A DNA stretch of 64,000 bases. It comes from Dipylidium caninum (Eukaryota; Platyhelminthes; Cestoda; Cyclophyllidea; Dipylidiidae). The stretch is from NCBI GenBank assembly GCA_017562135.1, contig QEYB01001164.1, positions 62,001 to 126,000 on the forward strand, given 5' to 3'. This document shows positions 27,901 through 38,556 of the stretch, piece after piece (positions within the stretch are counted from its first letter, which is position 1; every line of letters begins with the position of its first letter). The notes below the pieces were generated by a model, which was not told where the DNA came from, searched no databases, and saw nothing but the letters and a program-made list of their open reading frames with translations. The translations under genes and the position numbers were made by a program.

Positions 27901-30900
27901 TCCCGAATGTGGCACATGAAGGTGTAAGAAGAAGGGGACATCACATGCGATTAAGACGATGAGACACAGGCAGGATGACATCTCTATGGTCAGTTGGGTC
28001 AACTACAACACTTAAAAAAAAAACAGATTCTAAGAAGAAGAGGACTTAAAATCCCCTGTCAAGCCTCAAATAATGAATTTTATCTAGGTTCATATGGGAA
28101 GAAAGTATGAGCATAACCTTCACGGGTCTCATTCACCATTTTTATAAGATTATTATTGCGCTTAAGACAAGTCGAGTCCATTTTAGTAATGACTGATGGA
28201 GATGGGAGGGAAACCGGATACTCTAAAGGCGGTGAGGGTGTTTTGGTCCTCACTTGAATTAAGAATAACACTTGCCAAAGGCAAAAAGGATAGAAGCAAA
28301 TTGCCGGCGTCGTTGAGGGGCTTTGAGGACAATTGGCTTCAAAAATATGAGGTGCCATCGAAGTAGGCTGAAAACTATGAAAAGGGCTTTCTTGTTTAGT
28401 CTCTCTTCAGCTCCCACTGAGAGAGATATATTGTAAAGTGCTCCAGATATGTTTACCTATTAGCTGTAAAGGTATTCTCCTTACTCGTTTCGCAAATGTC
28501 CTAGTGTTTACACACCATTTTTTAATCTTATTTTTCTCCGAAAATAGATGCAATCAAAAGGGGATTTACATTTGCTTCTCTGGGAGGGGCACAAATTGAC
28601 CCACAGCGCAACTCAACCTCCGAGAAATACTAATGCGGCGTTCAGCGATGGAACCCCCACTGAAAAAAGGTTGAAATTAGTACCAAAACTTTCCGGTGAT
28701 TTGAGTATCGTCAAGGAGCTTCGAGGGGAATTACGGACGACTGCAGAACCCGATACGCACAGAACTAATCGTGAAGTTGCGGCTCAGCTAGGAGCCTGCC
28801 TTTCGTACGGTTACGGTTGTGTTAAAACATCCGGACACAAAAAAAATAAAGCACAAAAATTGGGCTCATATGTCCGCTGTACGAAATAACGCAACTGCAG
28901 ACGATCGACTCTTCTCCGACCGATTATTACCTTTTCGCGGTTGCGAATTATTTTTAAGGGGAAAAATACAACCAACTTGATATTATAAAAGACTTTGAAA
29001 AGTTTATTAATCCTAAAAGCAAAATTTTTAAAAAAAAGCATATAGGAGCTGTCCATTCGTTGGCAAAAGTTCGTGGATGTCAATAGAAATTAAATCGAAT
29101 GAACATAATAAATAGTGTAAAAAATCGAGCATTTTGCTTTCACCTTATCTTCAACATCGGCTTTATAGTTTCCAACTTAAAAATTAACGGAGGAGGGAGA
29201 GCACTCACCTTGAGAACGTGGGTATCCAACGCGGTGTTACGCATGATTTCACGGTAGGTCTTGTCAACCGCCACGAAAAGTCGTCCCTCCTCGGGCATCT
29301 GCTGCATAATGTCCTCGGAGCTGAAAATGGGCTCCAGGTAGAGCCAGTTGGCTTGCATCACCAGCCAACTGTCGATGATACTTTGGATGCGGAGCAGTTG
29401 CTCCTCCCATTTCTGTGAGAGTCGAAGGGCAATGCAAGAGGCATGAGGTGGTGCAATAAGAAGGACCAAGTAATGGATTTTGTACCAAAAATGTGCAGAC
29501 CATTTGTCAGTGGAGAAGGAATTATGTCTCTTGTTCTTATATTTAATTGTACTTTGTTAATGCGCCATTATGGGAAAAAGGCATAAATGTGAGTCACCAA
29601 ATTTCTATGTCAACATTGCGAAATAGGCATTTCCACTAAGAATTTTTGCCCTGTCCGAATACGACTTAATATGTGTGGAGAGAGGCGAACAGATCCATGG
29701 GTGAGGTGATGTTAGGAATTCAGAGGTGGACGGGCATAGGAGCGAACGAAGCACAGACGAGGGAGTGGATGAACTCAAAACATCGGAGATAGATGGGTAA
29801 GAGAAGAAGTACAGTAGAAAGGCAACTCCAGAAGAGTCCCATTGGATGAAAAGAAATTGGCGAATTAGTGGCAGACTTAGTGGTCAACTTTCCCTAACTG
29901 GAGGCATCGCCTCCGGTAAAATCTGCATGGAAATTGCTGCGAAGTGGGTATTCAAGGCCCTCTTGTTGCATCACATGACCGCTGGGGAAATAGACACAAA
30001 TCATATTTTACGTATAACTTGGGAAACGTGCTGAAATGCTTGAAAGGAACGTGGAAACCCATCTTTGGTAGTTAAAGCAATTAAAATGTTGAAAGTGAAA
30101 GTTTTCACCTTCAGTTGGGCTTCGAATGGCTTGATGAAAGGCGAGCCACGCATCGTCTGAGTTTTGACAATCTGATCGTCCAATTGCTGCTGAATATCGT
30201 CAACAGAGGCAAGGATGGAGAATCCTTGATCCCGGTAAGGTGTTAAGACGAAACAGACATCTGTCCAGTCCTCACGCATCTTCACCATATTTACTTCCAA
30301 GGTATGCTCTTTGCTAGCACCCACTGAAATTGACTCAAATTGATTCATGTAGGGACTGAGGTTCAGTTGTAGCATCTTCGAGAGTGAAGTCCCACTGTCT
30401 GGCGTGAGATCACGATTAGCGATCGCCGACATGGCGTCCCAGTGTCTCTGACGGATGCCCGGATTGCAGAGGATGCGTATAATTGGTATCACTTCCTAGA
30501 AGAAGTCGCCAGGTTCGAACACGAAATGATCTCAAAGAAGGGGATTTCGAGGAACTAACTTTGAACTTCTTCAGACGCTCCAACATGTAAGCAACTGTGT
30601 GAAGAGCAGCTGGAGGTTTTACTTCAGGTATTTCCTCGTCTTCGGCGGCCATTGCCACTCCTGCCGCGGTTTCGTCATCCGCAGCCGAGGCACCCATTTC
30701 CGTTTTGGCAGCCGCCAGCATCCGTCGTCGATGACGTTCATTGCGCTCTCTTTGTTTCTCATCTGCCTCCATTCGCATCTTCTTCAGCCGGTTAGCAAAG
30801 ATCTTCTGCAGTCGAAACATCTCCCTCCACATTTCATCCACCTCTTCCTCAATGACTTCGGCGTCTAGCTTATCGAACTCACCGTACATCCATCTGCCGC

Positions 30901-33900
30901 AAGATAAAAGAGATCCCTTAGGCCAACGATGCGAAAAGGAGGGTGGAAACGCTTCATGAGAATCTAGCGGGACAGGTAACATTTTTCCGGTCTAATTTAA
31001 TAAATGGTCAAAGCATGAATGACAAACGATTACTACGGATGTCGAGTTGTTATCCATTTCCGAGCATCTTCGAGCTTACGACAGGAGTGACTGAATTTTA
31101 TAGGGTTACCCTACGAAAAGGCCACTGACACTCGAGTGAATAGCGCTAAAATAGCGCAAGTGGTTCGGTATATCAAGGTTGAGATTAGCAAGATCTCATG
31201 CCGTCTACAGGGTCTAACAAACTTTTGAAGAAATTGCCAAGGTGATGAGGGGTGGCGGTCTGTGAAAGTGTAGATCAAGTTCGACGGTTAGTGTCGAGTA
31301 GAGAGAGGTGGAGTGTTGAATAGAGTAGGCGATGGCGATGGCGATGCACCAATGCTACGAGCCACCAATGTGCAGTCTAATGAAAATGATAAATTAACGT
31401 ATCCACAATGGCATATCATGTTGGAAATTTTGAAACGGGCATTCATGCATTGTCTGCGTTCCACGACGACTGGGAGAAATGGATTTCAACGTGCGCTCGA
31501 TATTGTTATTTATAAATGTTAAATGTATTCTTCTTACTCTTTCCATAAGGATCTTCCGTGCGCCTATGTCATTTTGATTTTAAATTTCGCGGGGAGCAGA
31601 GGAAAACAAAACACTACTTACATCTAACTTTGTTGCACGAGTGCAGATTTAATCAACAGAGTAACTCAACAAGTTTAGAGAAACACTAACGTAACATTCG
31701 TAAATGACTCTCCTAATGAAAAAAAAAGGAATTCTCGATAGTGATTCCAAAAATTTCCTTAGGTCGATTTGGGTATTGTCAAGACGCCTCGAAGACCACC
31801 GATCCATTTTGATGACGCGGAGGAATTAAGAACTACTGTGGAATCCAATTCACACACGAAACTATTTGCGAACTTGGGTCTTAACTAAGAACTAGCCATT
31901 CGGCTACGGCTAAGTTAAAACATTTGCGCCCAATAAATAAATAAAAGATAAGGGAACTCGACCGCAGGTGATCGCCCAGTTGGCATATTCCCTCCTACCA
32001 CCACCAGGCAAAAGCACAACAGTGGCGGAGTCCCAGTGCCGTGAAAGCGAGTTCATGGGTGAGAAAAATTAGGAAAGAACAACCAGCATTGTTCAATCGA
32101 CGTGGCGTAATATTATTGTATGACGGCAACGCTGAAACGACGTCCACATGAAGTTTAGATTGCTCTTGACAAATCAGACAACTTTTCCCCAACATGACAT
32201 TATTTCCACATCTCTCATGTTTACCCGATATTTCTCCAGCTACGCCTTTTGTAATTAGGAATTATTTTTAAAAGAAAAAGAATATAGTAAGCAAAATCGT
32301 CTTATAAAAGGCTTTGATTTGTTTAGCAATTCTACAAGTAAAGATCTTTCCAAAAAAGCACATGTCGCTTGTCCAATCGTTTGCCAAAATGTCGTAGGTG
32401 CCAATGGGAGTTACTTAGATTGAATACGAAAAGCAATGCGAAAAATTTTGCATTTTGCTTTCTACTTATATTCAACGCCCGTTTCAGGGTTCCCAACCTA
32501 ATGACATTGACGCGGAGATGCTGACTCTCCCTCGGGTGACATAGTGACGAAGTGTCGTACTTGGATTCTACCACATTTAATTATAGGCTCTTCGGAGGTT
32601 ACGATGCCTCAAATGCACCACCCACCTCCTTTCTGATTTGTAATATTTGGCAATGTTCGTAAAGAGACGTTGGAAGGGTTCAGCAAGTCCCTTGATCTCC
32701 TCAATGTCTGAAAACGGCGATATGGGAATTTGGTAGAGCTTCTCCTCCTTATTAATCCACTCTCTCAAGCTCTCCGCCTCAATGACACGCTTGTAGACGA
32801 CCCTAACGTCGTTGGTGTACTGTGCCATCATTTCCGCGTCCACTTCGCCGTAATCGTTGAATTCATCCACACGATTTCGTAGACGCTTCAAGTCCCCTTC
32901 CAGTTGTTCGCGTTTAGTTGCGATACGCTGTTCGTTCACGGTCCGGATTTTCTCTAACATCTATTAATAAACAAAGTCTTTCGTCTTGATACTGTCGAGG
33001 CACTTGACTACTAGTAGTATCGTCCTTTTTTGCTAAACGAACCATTAAAAGTCCTTGAAATGTCTACTTACAACTGCCGGCTTCACCCATTGTTTGTGGT
33101 TGACTAACCGAGAGTATTTAATGATACCGCTGATTGAAAGTTATGCGTATATGAGGAAGTATAAATCTTATCTATCAGCAAATTCCAAGACGAAGAAGAA
33201 GGAAGAACAAATGCTCCTTAACTTCTCAAAGGTCAGGAAAGAATTTCACACCAAAAACCATAGAACTCACTTTATCATGCAGATCGAATTCGGGATTGAT
33301 TCGCGTCTTCCAAGTGAGCACTTGACTGTTTGTCCGAATGTCCTCCGGTGTGAATTCATACACATCCAAGAGGTAGGATAAGTACTCTCGAGTCCACTGC
33401 AATACGAAAAAAAGTGGAGCATAATGATTGTATACTATCAACCACTGGAATTCTATGTTCACAATTCCGTTTTCTTGAAGACCGCCTTATCCACGCAAAA
33501 TGAACTACCTGCCGAGGATGTCCAAGCAGCATAATGCAGTGAAAGATGTAAGACTTCAAATTACGTTTTGCCATTGTTGTAAAAACCACACAGATGATTG
33601 GGAAAGCCACGAAAAAGTGGATTAAACTTTTACCTTCAAGTCAGTGCTTATTTTGCCAAAGTAGACGATTAATTCGTCAGGGAGGAGAGGATTTAGGACA
33701 GCTCCACCCCCAGATTAGGGAGAAGGATTTTAGAAACAAACCTGAATCTTCTGTTCTATTCGCACCATGCCTTGACAGCGTGCTTCTTCCATGTAAGAAG
33801 TAAGTTCAACTAACTCTTCACTTGTCTGCGGTATTGTTCGACACTTTGCTTGCATTTCCTCAAAGCTGGAACAGACTCTTGAAGAAAAAAGAGGACATCA

Positions 33901-36249
33901 TCGAAGCAAGTAAGGATGTAAGTCGAGGTAAAATAATGGTTTTCGGAAAAGTTTCGCCAAATAACTCACTCTCTATTAACTTGGCGAAGTTTGTTGACCA
34001 GAGTCTCGAGGAGAGTGTTGGCTAAACGCATGCATTCTTTACAAAGGCCTGTTTTAACATCTTCGCAATCCAAACGAATTAGGTTGAAGTATTCCACGTC
34101 GGGAAGGTGATTGACCTCTTTTGCCAGATTATGAAGTTTAGTCACATACTTTTGAGAAAAAAAAAGTATTCACGAGGTCGAGCAATGTCGCTCCGTTTAC
34201 TTTTAAACAAAAATATCAGCCATGGACTTACGGCGCAGTATTGCCTGAACTCTGGATCTCCCGCTAGAAAGTCTTCCACCAATTTCGCCTCAGTCCCGTC
34301 GAATATAAACGAGTAGGGTTCAACTAAAATTACCAAACAGTGATAATTGACGAGATCACTGAATTACCGATTGTTGTGTGAAAAAAACGTTCTGCCGGCT
34401 CGAAGTAAGATTTCGCAGCGATCTTCAACTTTTCTTGGACAGCTTCCACAATATGCGAGGCAATTTTAGTGTCAATGTAACGCGGCGAATCAGATCGGTA
34501 AAGAACTGAGTGAATTGTTGGTACCTAAAGAACCGGAAGAGTTAGAACAAGCGGAACATTCACACTTTTATGTGAGAAGGAAACACGTGCACTGACAATC
34601 GGTGTGAATATTTTTGCGACAAGTGTGACATATGCTATTCAATGGCTCTTGTTGCTGTTCATTAACCTATGCGGAGTTGGAACCTCTTGAAACAGACATT
34701 CCCATACCCAAGGGCATCTGACCATACATATTTCGTAGTTGCCTATTACTATAATCCTTGAGAATCAGCGTGTTGTAATCCAACACGGATTTTAACTACA
34801 AATTTATTATCTGTCACCATTTCACATCTAATCACCCTCATTTTTCGCTGAACAAATATTCTATAGTGCTGGGAGGAACGGCAACGTTTAATTTTAATTG
34901 AATTGTTTGTAATATTCTATTCGTAAACAGAAACACTTGAAGCCCGAAATCGCAACCATATAAGGGTTCACCTTTGGCATTGACTCGAGAAAGTACTTAG
35001 CCACTGAAAGAAGAAGTTCCTCCAAATCCTCACAGCCGGGGAAAAATTTTACAGTCTGATTTTCAAATGTCAAATACATTTTTAAAACCGGAAGCCTTTC
35101 CTGATAATCCTCATCAAACACATCAGTCCAGCATTCGAGATTTTTTAGCAGAAATTGTTTAATCTAAGAGAAACAGATACTCATCGAAAATAACCGAACC
35201 TTATTTGATAAAAGAACGTTAGTGCAGTTAAAAAAGGCATTCATTTTATCCTGTTTCAAGGAAGGAACGCGGTTTTCCCCACGAAAATAGAGCAGATTTT
35301 AGGGAACCATCTAAAGCTGTTAGAATTTTAACTGCATACTTATCCATTAGATATTGGCAGCTTGTTTGGCATTCGGCCTGAATCTTAGTTTTGACAAAAT
35401 CAAACGCAACAGGACCCAATTCGCTGAAAAAGCAAAGATTATGAACGAAGTACCTACCGGAATGCGTTAACGTTCGCCAGTTTGAAGGATGAGAAAAAAC
35501 GCTCACAGATATCAAGAACTTTTACCATGTGCGGATAAAGAAGCATTAACCGATCACGCACTTCAATACGATGGGTCATATAGTCTTTATGCCAGGGGTT
35601 GGCAAAGTTCATGCCTCTACATCATTCTAGAAAAAGCTTGTAGTTACGTTGGTTCCAATATGGGAGTGGTTAAATCCTCCATTTTCAAGCCTCTGATTGG
35701 CGGGACTTTGAGTGCTTGCCGCAAAACACATTTTTGCATGCTATTGAAGAAAATTAGCCTGAACTTCAACCAAAACTTGGTTGAGCTCGGCCTCCTTTCC
35801 ATTACGCAATTTCTTTGGGATTTTGGAAATGATATTGTGCAACCAACTGTCGTGTATAGGCGGTATAGTGCTCGTCTTAACACACTCAACGAGTTCTTCG
35901 TATGCTATTCTTAACTTGTGGTTTTACTCATCATCTACGCGGCAAATGAGAGCAATAAATCGTACGAATTCAGGTAATTCCGGTTCAGGATGGCAGGTCT
36001 CCAACTCTTTCTTAGCTTCTTCCATTCTTACAGAATTTTAGTGCCTTGGCTCGTGACCGCCTTGAAAAATAATGAAACCGAGGTGAACCATACAGTATTT
36101 TATTTATATTTTGACTCGTAATCTTTAGCTATTGTAAAAGCCAACATTGCCTTCAGTTTTGGGTCCTCTTCTCTGGCTTTAATATAATTCTTTACATCTT
36201 CCAGAGGAGGAAGTTTGTCATCGAACGTGAATTTATGCCTACTACTCAT
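1529..36249 (-). CDS. DNAH7: Axonemal dynein heavy chain, DNAH7-like (3' part beyond left edge)
   Basis: This gene encodes the motor subunit of a single-headed inner-arm dynein, which slides doublet microtubules in cilia and flagella (family knowledge). Visible exons in transcript order are 36249-36116?, 36026-35928, 35909-35648, 35616-35458, 35423-35333, 35163-34972, 34524-34368, 34323-34232, 34148-33970, 33877-33742, 33396-33271, 32960-32626, 30893-30560, 30495-30109, 29412-29209, 26941-26651, 26120-26016, 25176-24826, 23974-23720, 23641-23549, 22897-22751, 22673-22428, 21934-21705, 19681-19498, 19416-19192, 19057-18551, 18478-18191, 17787-17621, 16859-16667, 15483-15203, 15127-15043, 14997-14819, 13213-13021, 12091-11699, 11616-11363, 9513-8988, 6750-6472, 6407-6013, 3966-3752, 2934-2742, 2238-2046 and 1701-1529. 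About 3,170 codons are present; DNAH7 is usually about 4,000. All junctions agree in phase except in the first exons, where one +1 frameshift and one in-frame TAA occur. The AAA1-AAA4 P-loops and stalk match DNAH7 best; DNAH3 and DNAH12 are close relatives. The true start codon is uncertain. Confidence 0.93.
3967..6012 (-). other. Dynein intron, 2.0 kb
   Basis: This is intronic sequence between the exons ending at 6013 and starting at 3966. I see no coding motif or recognisable transposon. The stretch at 4631-4650 is shared exactly with 49796-49815. The nearby introns 2239-2741 and 2935-3751 also hold nothing I can name. Confidence 0.55.
6751..8987 (-). other. Dynein intron, 2.2 kb, with a GC-rich block
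   Basis: Apart from the AG repeat at its left end, the intron contains a block at about 7920-8340 with higher GC and fewer A/T runs than its surroundings. I could not tie it to a protein family. It may be an old repeat. Confidence 0.4.
6764..6781. repeat. (AG)9 microsatellite
   Basis: Nine AG units lie in the dynein intron, 13 bases from the acceptor of exon 6750-6472. On the transcript strand this is a CT repeat and could act as that acceptor's polypyrimidine tract. Confidence 0.95.
9514..11362 (-). other. Dynein intron, 1.8 kb
   Basis: No coding or repeat signature is recognised. The introns 12092-13020, 15484-16666, 16860-17620 and 17788-18190 are likewise unremarkable, except for a 69-codon plus-strand frame at 16279-16488 without recognisable motifs. 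Confidence 0.5.
14261..14284. repeat. TTCC-rich microsatellite
   Basis: Imperfect TTCC units lie inside mariner copy A. Confidence 0.9.
14368..14390. repeat. AAC trinucleotide repeat
   Basis: Nearly eight AAC units lie within the decayed catalytic region of mariner copy A. Confidence 0.95.
15203..18478 (-). other. Dynein AAA3 module
   Basis: Exons 18478-18191, 17787-17621, 16859-16667 and 15483-15203 encode AAA3, a regulatory nucleotide site in dyneins. The Walker A motif is GVTGTGKSS in the first exon. Walker B and its neighbourhood, [20 protein letters not shown], fall in exon 17787-17621, which is too short to stand out as an open frame. [20 protein letters not shown] is in exon 16859-16667, and [12 protein letters not shown] is in exon 15483-15203. 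Key residues are present. Confidence 0.9.
18551..21934 (-). other. Dynein AAA2 module
   Basis: Exons 21934-21705, 19681-19498, 19416-19192 and 19057-18551 encode AAA2. The P-loop reads GMPLGGKTK in exon 19681-19498. The following exons carry [20 protein letters not shown] and [11 protein letters not shown], both near-invariant in the DNAH7 group, then [10 protein letters not shown]. Exon 19681-19498 ends at a GC donor (bases 19497-19496), not GT. This is the only phase-compatible border, and the next exon starts at the expected Trp codon. A 2.0 kb intron (19682-21704) separates the first two exons. Confidence 0.9.
19682..21704 (-). other. Dynein intron, 2.0 kb
   Basis: I see no gene-like signal. 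The neighbouring introns 21935-22427, 22898-23548, 23975-24825, 25177-26015 and 26121-26650 also hold nothing I can identify. The intron 26942-29208 is empty up to mariner copy B. Confidence 0.5.
22428..25176 (-). other. Dynein AAA1, main ATPase site
   Basis: Exons 25176-24826, 23974-23720, 23641-23549, 22897-22751 and 22673-22428 encode the linker end and AAA1, the site that powers movement. The Walker A motif GPAGTGKTE lies near 23807-23830. Walker [11 protein letters not shown], is in the 93-base exon 23641-23549. [18 protein letters not shown] spans the end of the 22897-22751 exon, and [17 protein letters not shown] is in the next one. All catalytic motifs are intact, so the motor core is predicted to be active. 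Introns here are about 80 to 850 bases long. Confidence 0.93.
28363..29180 (+). mobile_element. Internally deleted mariner-like element, copy B
   Basis: The left end GGCTGAAAACTATGAAAAGG resembles the inverted complement of the right end of copies A and C. A head region (about 28545-28890: [20 protein letters not shown], then [12 protein letters not shown] and [11 protein letters not shown]) is followed at about 28915 directly by the C-terminal end of a mariner transposase. The DDD catalytic core is missing. The right end is near 29178, about 30 bases from exon 29412-29209. It is non-autonomous and on the plus strand, antisense to the dynein gene. Confidence 0.7.
31420..32505 (+). mobile_element. 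Degenerate mariner-like element, copy C
   Basis: The left terminal repeat near 31421-31450 (TTGGAAATTTTGAAACGGGC) is the imperfect complement of the right one near 32475-32503 (AACGCCCGTTTCAGGGTTCC). Between them are a frame-broken head domain (31690-31950), a short catalytic-region remnant (about 31990-32170) and the C-terminal part (32240-32440). It sits in the dynein intron between exons 32960-32626 and 30893-30560, on the plus strand. Confidence 0.75.
35648..36249 (-). pseudogene. Dynein N-terminal tail exons carrying two reading-frame breaks
   Basis: A 49-codon open frame starts at ATG 36249 and ends in TAA at 36102-36100. It could splice from a phase-2 donor near 36115 to an acceptor at 36027. 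The next coding stretch, 36026-35648, reads as dynein tail (acidic helix, then a segment with [16 protein letters not shown]). It is interrupted by an in-frame TAA at 35926-35924 and by an extra base in the run of four A at 35750-35753. Removing one base makes the frame continue into the conserved phase-2 donor at 35647 and then into the intact exon 35616-35458. I mark the segment as broken as assembled, not the gene as dead, because all later exons are open. Assembly error is the first explanation. A real start further downstream is an alternative. Confidence 0.5.
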
Positions 36250-38556
36250 ACCCTCACGGATTTGAACAGAAGGGCGTGACCTTGATCAAGCAAAGCGTGA
36301 TTCGTCGACTTAGTGAGGGTAGAACTAAACAAAATGCAAACTCGTGATTTTTAATGTTTCAAAAAAATTTATAAGGTCACTTGAACACTAATAATGATTT
36401 TTTTGTAAAAGCACGTTTATTATGTACAATGCAAAATAATGTTATTGACGGAAACTACACACTGATATGAATAGATAATAAATCTTAGGCGATGCACTGC
36501 AATTAAATTCTCAAAATGTACAAAGGCCTTAGTTTGCTTAGATCATTGTTTTCAGTAGTTTAATCGGATATAAATGGATTTTTGTCTTATAGGTAAAGTT
36601 CGATAAGTTTCACAAATAGTAAATTCAGCCAGGCTAGGCAAAAATACCCCGACATTGAGCTGGAGTTACAGTTGGCTCCAGTTACTAAAGCAAAAGTGGT
36701 CAAGCCAGAGTATTAAAAACTGGGCCTGTAAGAGCACGGATTAATGAAATCTACTCTTGATCTTTTTGGCTTTAAACAGGCGTAGCTGGCGAATTATTAG
36801 ACACCAGCGATTTGGCAGAATGACATTACTAAGGAATCCATATACGATGATTTCACCTATTCGGCAATACTGTTCGGGACTACCACTAGTATTTGTTTAT
36901 TTTTGTGGCAATGATTTTTCGACCGGCAGCACATTTTTACCTGCCTACTTTCGGATTGCTAATTTTATCCGCTTTCATATACAACTTATAAGGTTAGCAA
37001 GTTTACACGAACAAAAGCCTTCCTTACTAATTTTCAATGTGTACAGTTTATGTATCAATTTGCTACCCTTGCCGCTCATTTAATCAAATGCATATTACTC
37101 AGAAGCATGTAGAAATTTTTTGCAATTGCATTGCCAAAATTTATAGATTTTAATATCACATGCGAAAGATGGCTCCGAAATGTTCTAAACACATGAATCC
37201 TTCCTCAGCGATTGGGGCACCCTTTTTGTTCCGAGGACGACGTTGTTAGGACACACTGCGAGAAGCACGATTCTTCTTTGACAACTTCGGAGACCCCATA
37301 ACAGCTTTATTCAGCACGCAGATATCCATTTTGGAACATATTTGCGAATTATGGAATTGTGAAGTTATTCAAAAGGGGACACATTAACCAACTCGGAGTA
37401 TTTTGCAAGATTGAGTCGTCATACACACAACTTCGCTTCCTCAAAATGCAAACTGGAACTAGAAATAACTGGGGCTGAAAACTACTTGACTATGAGCAAA
37501 TCGAGGGAAGTAGCAAATTTTAAACCCATTACTTTTACCCCTAAAACAACTGTGACAATGACTAAGAGAATGCTAATAATTTGGTGTGGTGGGACGCTGG
37601 ATACCAATGCTCTCTGAGCTTTTAAAAACTGGACGAAAGGTCCTATGTAGAGAAATGTTTTCAGCAAATTGATAGGTTAAAGACAGCAGTATAAGAAGGA
37701 GGTCGGCAATGTTCGTGAGGATGGACATCAGAGTATCCCAATATTTCCCTTCATGCTGAAAATTATGTCACATCCAACATATTCCCCGGATATAGCACTC
37801 GACGGTTATCATTTTGTTAAACACTTACGAAGTTTCCTGAAGATTAAAAAATTTTAAATTGAGAGAACTATTAAGCCAACAAAGGTAAAATTTTCTGCGA
37901 CATGCAAAGAAAAATTTTCAAAAGGAAGATGTACAATTTGACCTCACGCTGGAGAGAAGGAGTGGATCATAATGGGAACTATATCATATAACACGATTTG
38001 TTGAAGGCAAAGAAAAATCCCATCTTGCTTTTATTCCAAAAACGAGCTTTTCGGTAGACTCGTTAATCAAAAAACTAGCTATGCTAAAAAATATTGCTCT
38101 AAGGAAGAAAACTCTTTTTAGAAGTGAATTTTTACCAATTCCTCGTATCACGAAGTTTTCTCGAAATATTGATGGACAGCCTTTCTATGGACATATTTAT
38201 TAATATCATTGTCCCACAGAGCCCAAAATGCGTTGCTCTGGCAAAACAATTTAAGGAGTTTTCGTGAAAAACATGTTCTACAGCCCACTCAAGCTTTGGG
38301 CATTCTTTCTGACTGTTTGAAACTAGCCCACGTTAGAGAAGTTAAGTTTCTTGCATATTACAACGATAATAAGATTTTCTGTCGTTTCCCAGTTGAATTT
38401 AGATGATAACCCCTAAATAATATTAATATCTACCCGAAAAAGATGTTTTGCGTAATCCTAAAGCCCTTTTTTGTAGAGAAACTTCGACAGAAAGATATTT
38501 TATAAATACTTGAACACGAAGCGGGCTCCCTGAATCTTTGTGTGATTCACTTCGAG
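36250..38556. other. Intergenic region between divergent dynein and PSMD4 genes
   Basis: This 2.3 kb region separates the 5' ends of two genes transcribed in opposite directions and must contain both promoters. It is A/T-rich. An open stretch at 36757-37083 and another at 38209-38406 begin with TTG and show no conserved motif. Further dynein 5' exons could lie here but I could not find them. Confidence 0.5.
38501..38508 (+). promoter_or_regulatory. TATA-like element upstream of PSMD4
   Basis: TATAAATA lies 49 bases before the PSMD4 start codon in A/T-rich surroundings. The position could fit a core promoter with a short 5' UTR. The sequence is common in A/T-rich DNA, so this is suggestive only. 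Confidence 0.2.

Larger units (their letters stand above)
26016..35616 (-). other. Dynein stem and linker (DHC_N2) exons
   Basis: These exons (35616 to 26016) encode the tail and linker, the lever that swings during the power stroke. The 30495-30109 exon has the conserved [12 protein letters not shown] and [15 protein letters not shown] stretches. The 29412-29209 exon has [20 protein letters not shown], and the 26941-26651 exon has [20 protein letters not shown]. The exon 30893-30560 carries a charged, Arg- and Ala-rich block that I do not recall in vertebrate DNAH7. Splice phases agree throughout. The 3' end of exon 35423-35333 is the least certain border; the donor after codon GCA was chosen because it alone keeps phase with the next exon. 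Confidence 0.85.

Noticed and set aside
36757..37083. 108-codon open frame between the dynein and PSMD4 genes
   Set aside because: It starts with TTG, has no conserved motif and no splice or poly(A) context. It looks like chance.
38209..38406. 65-codon frame just upstream of PSMD4
   Set aside because: No ATG start and no recognisable domain. At most it is 5' UTR sequence.
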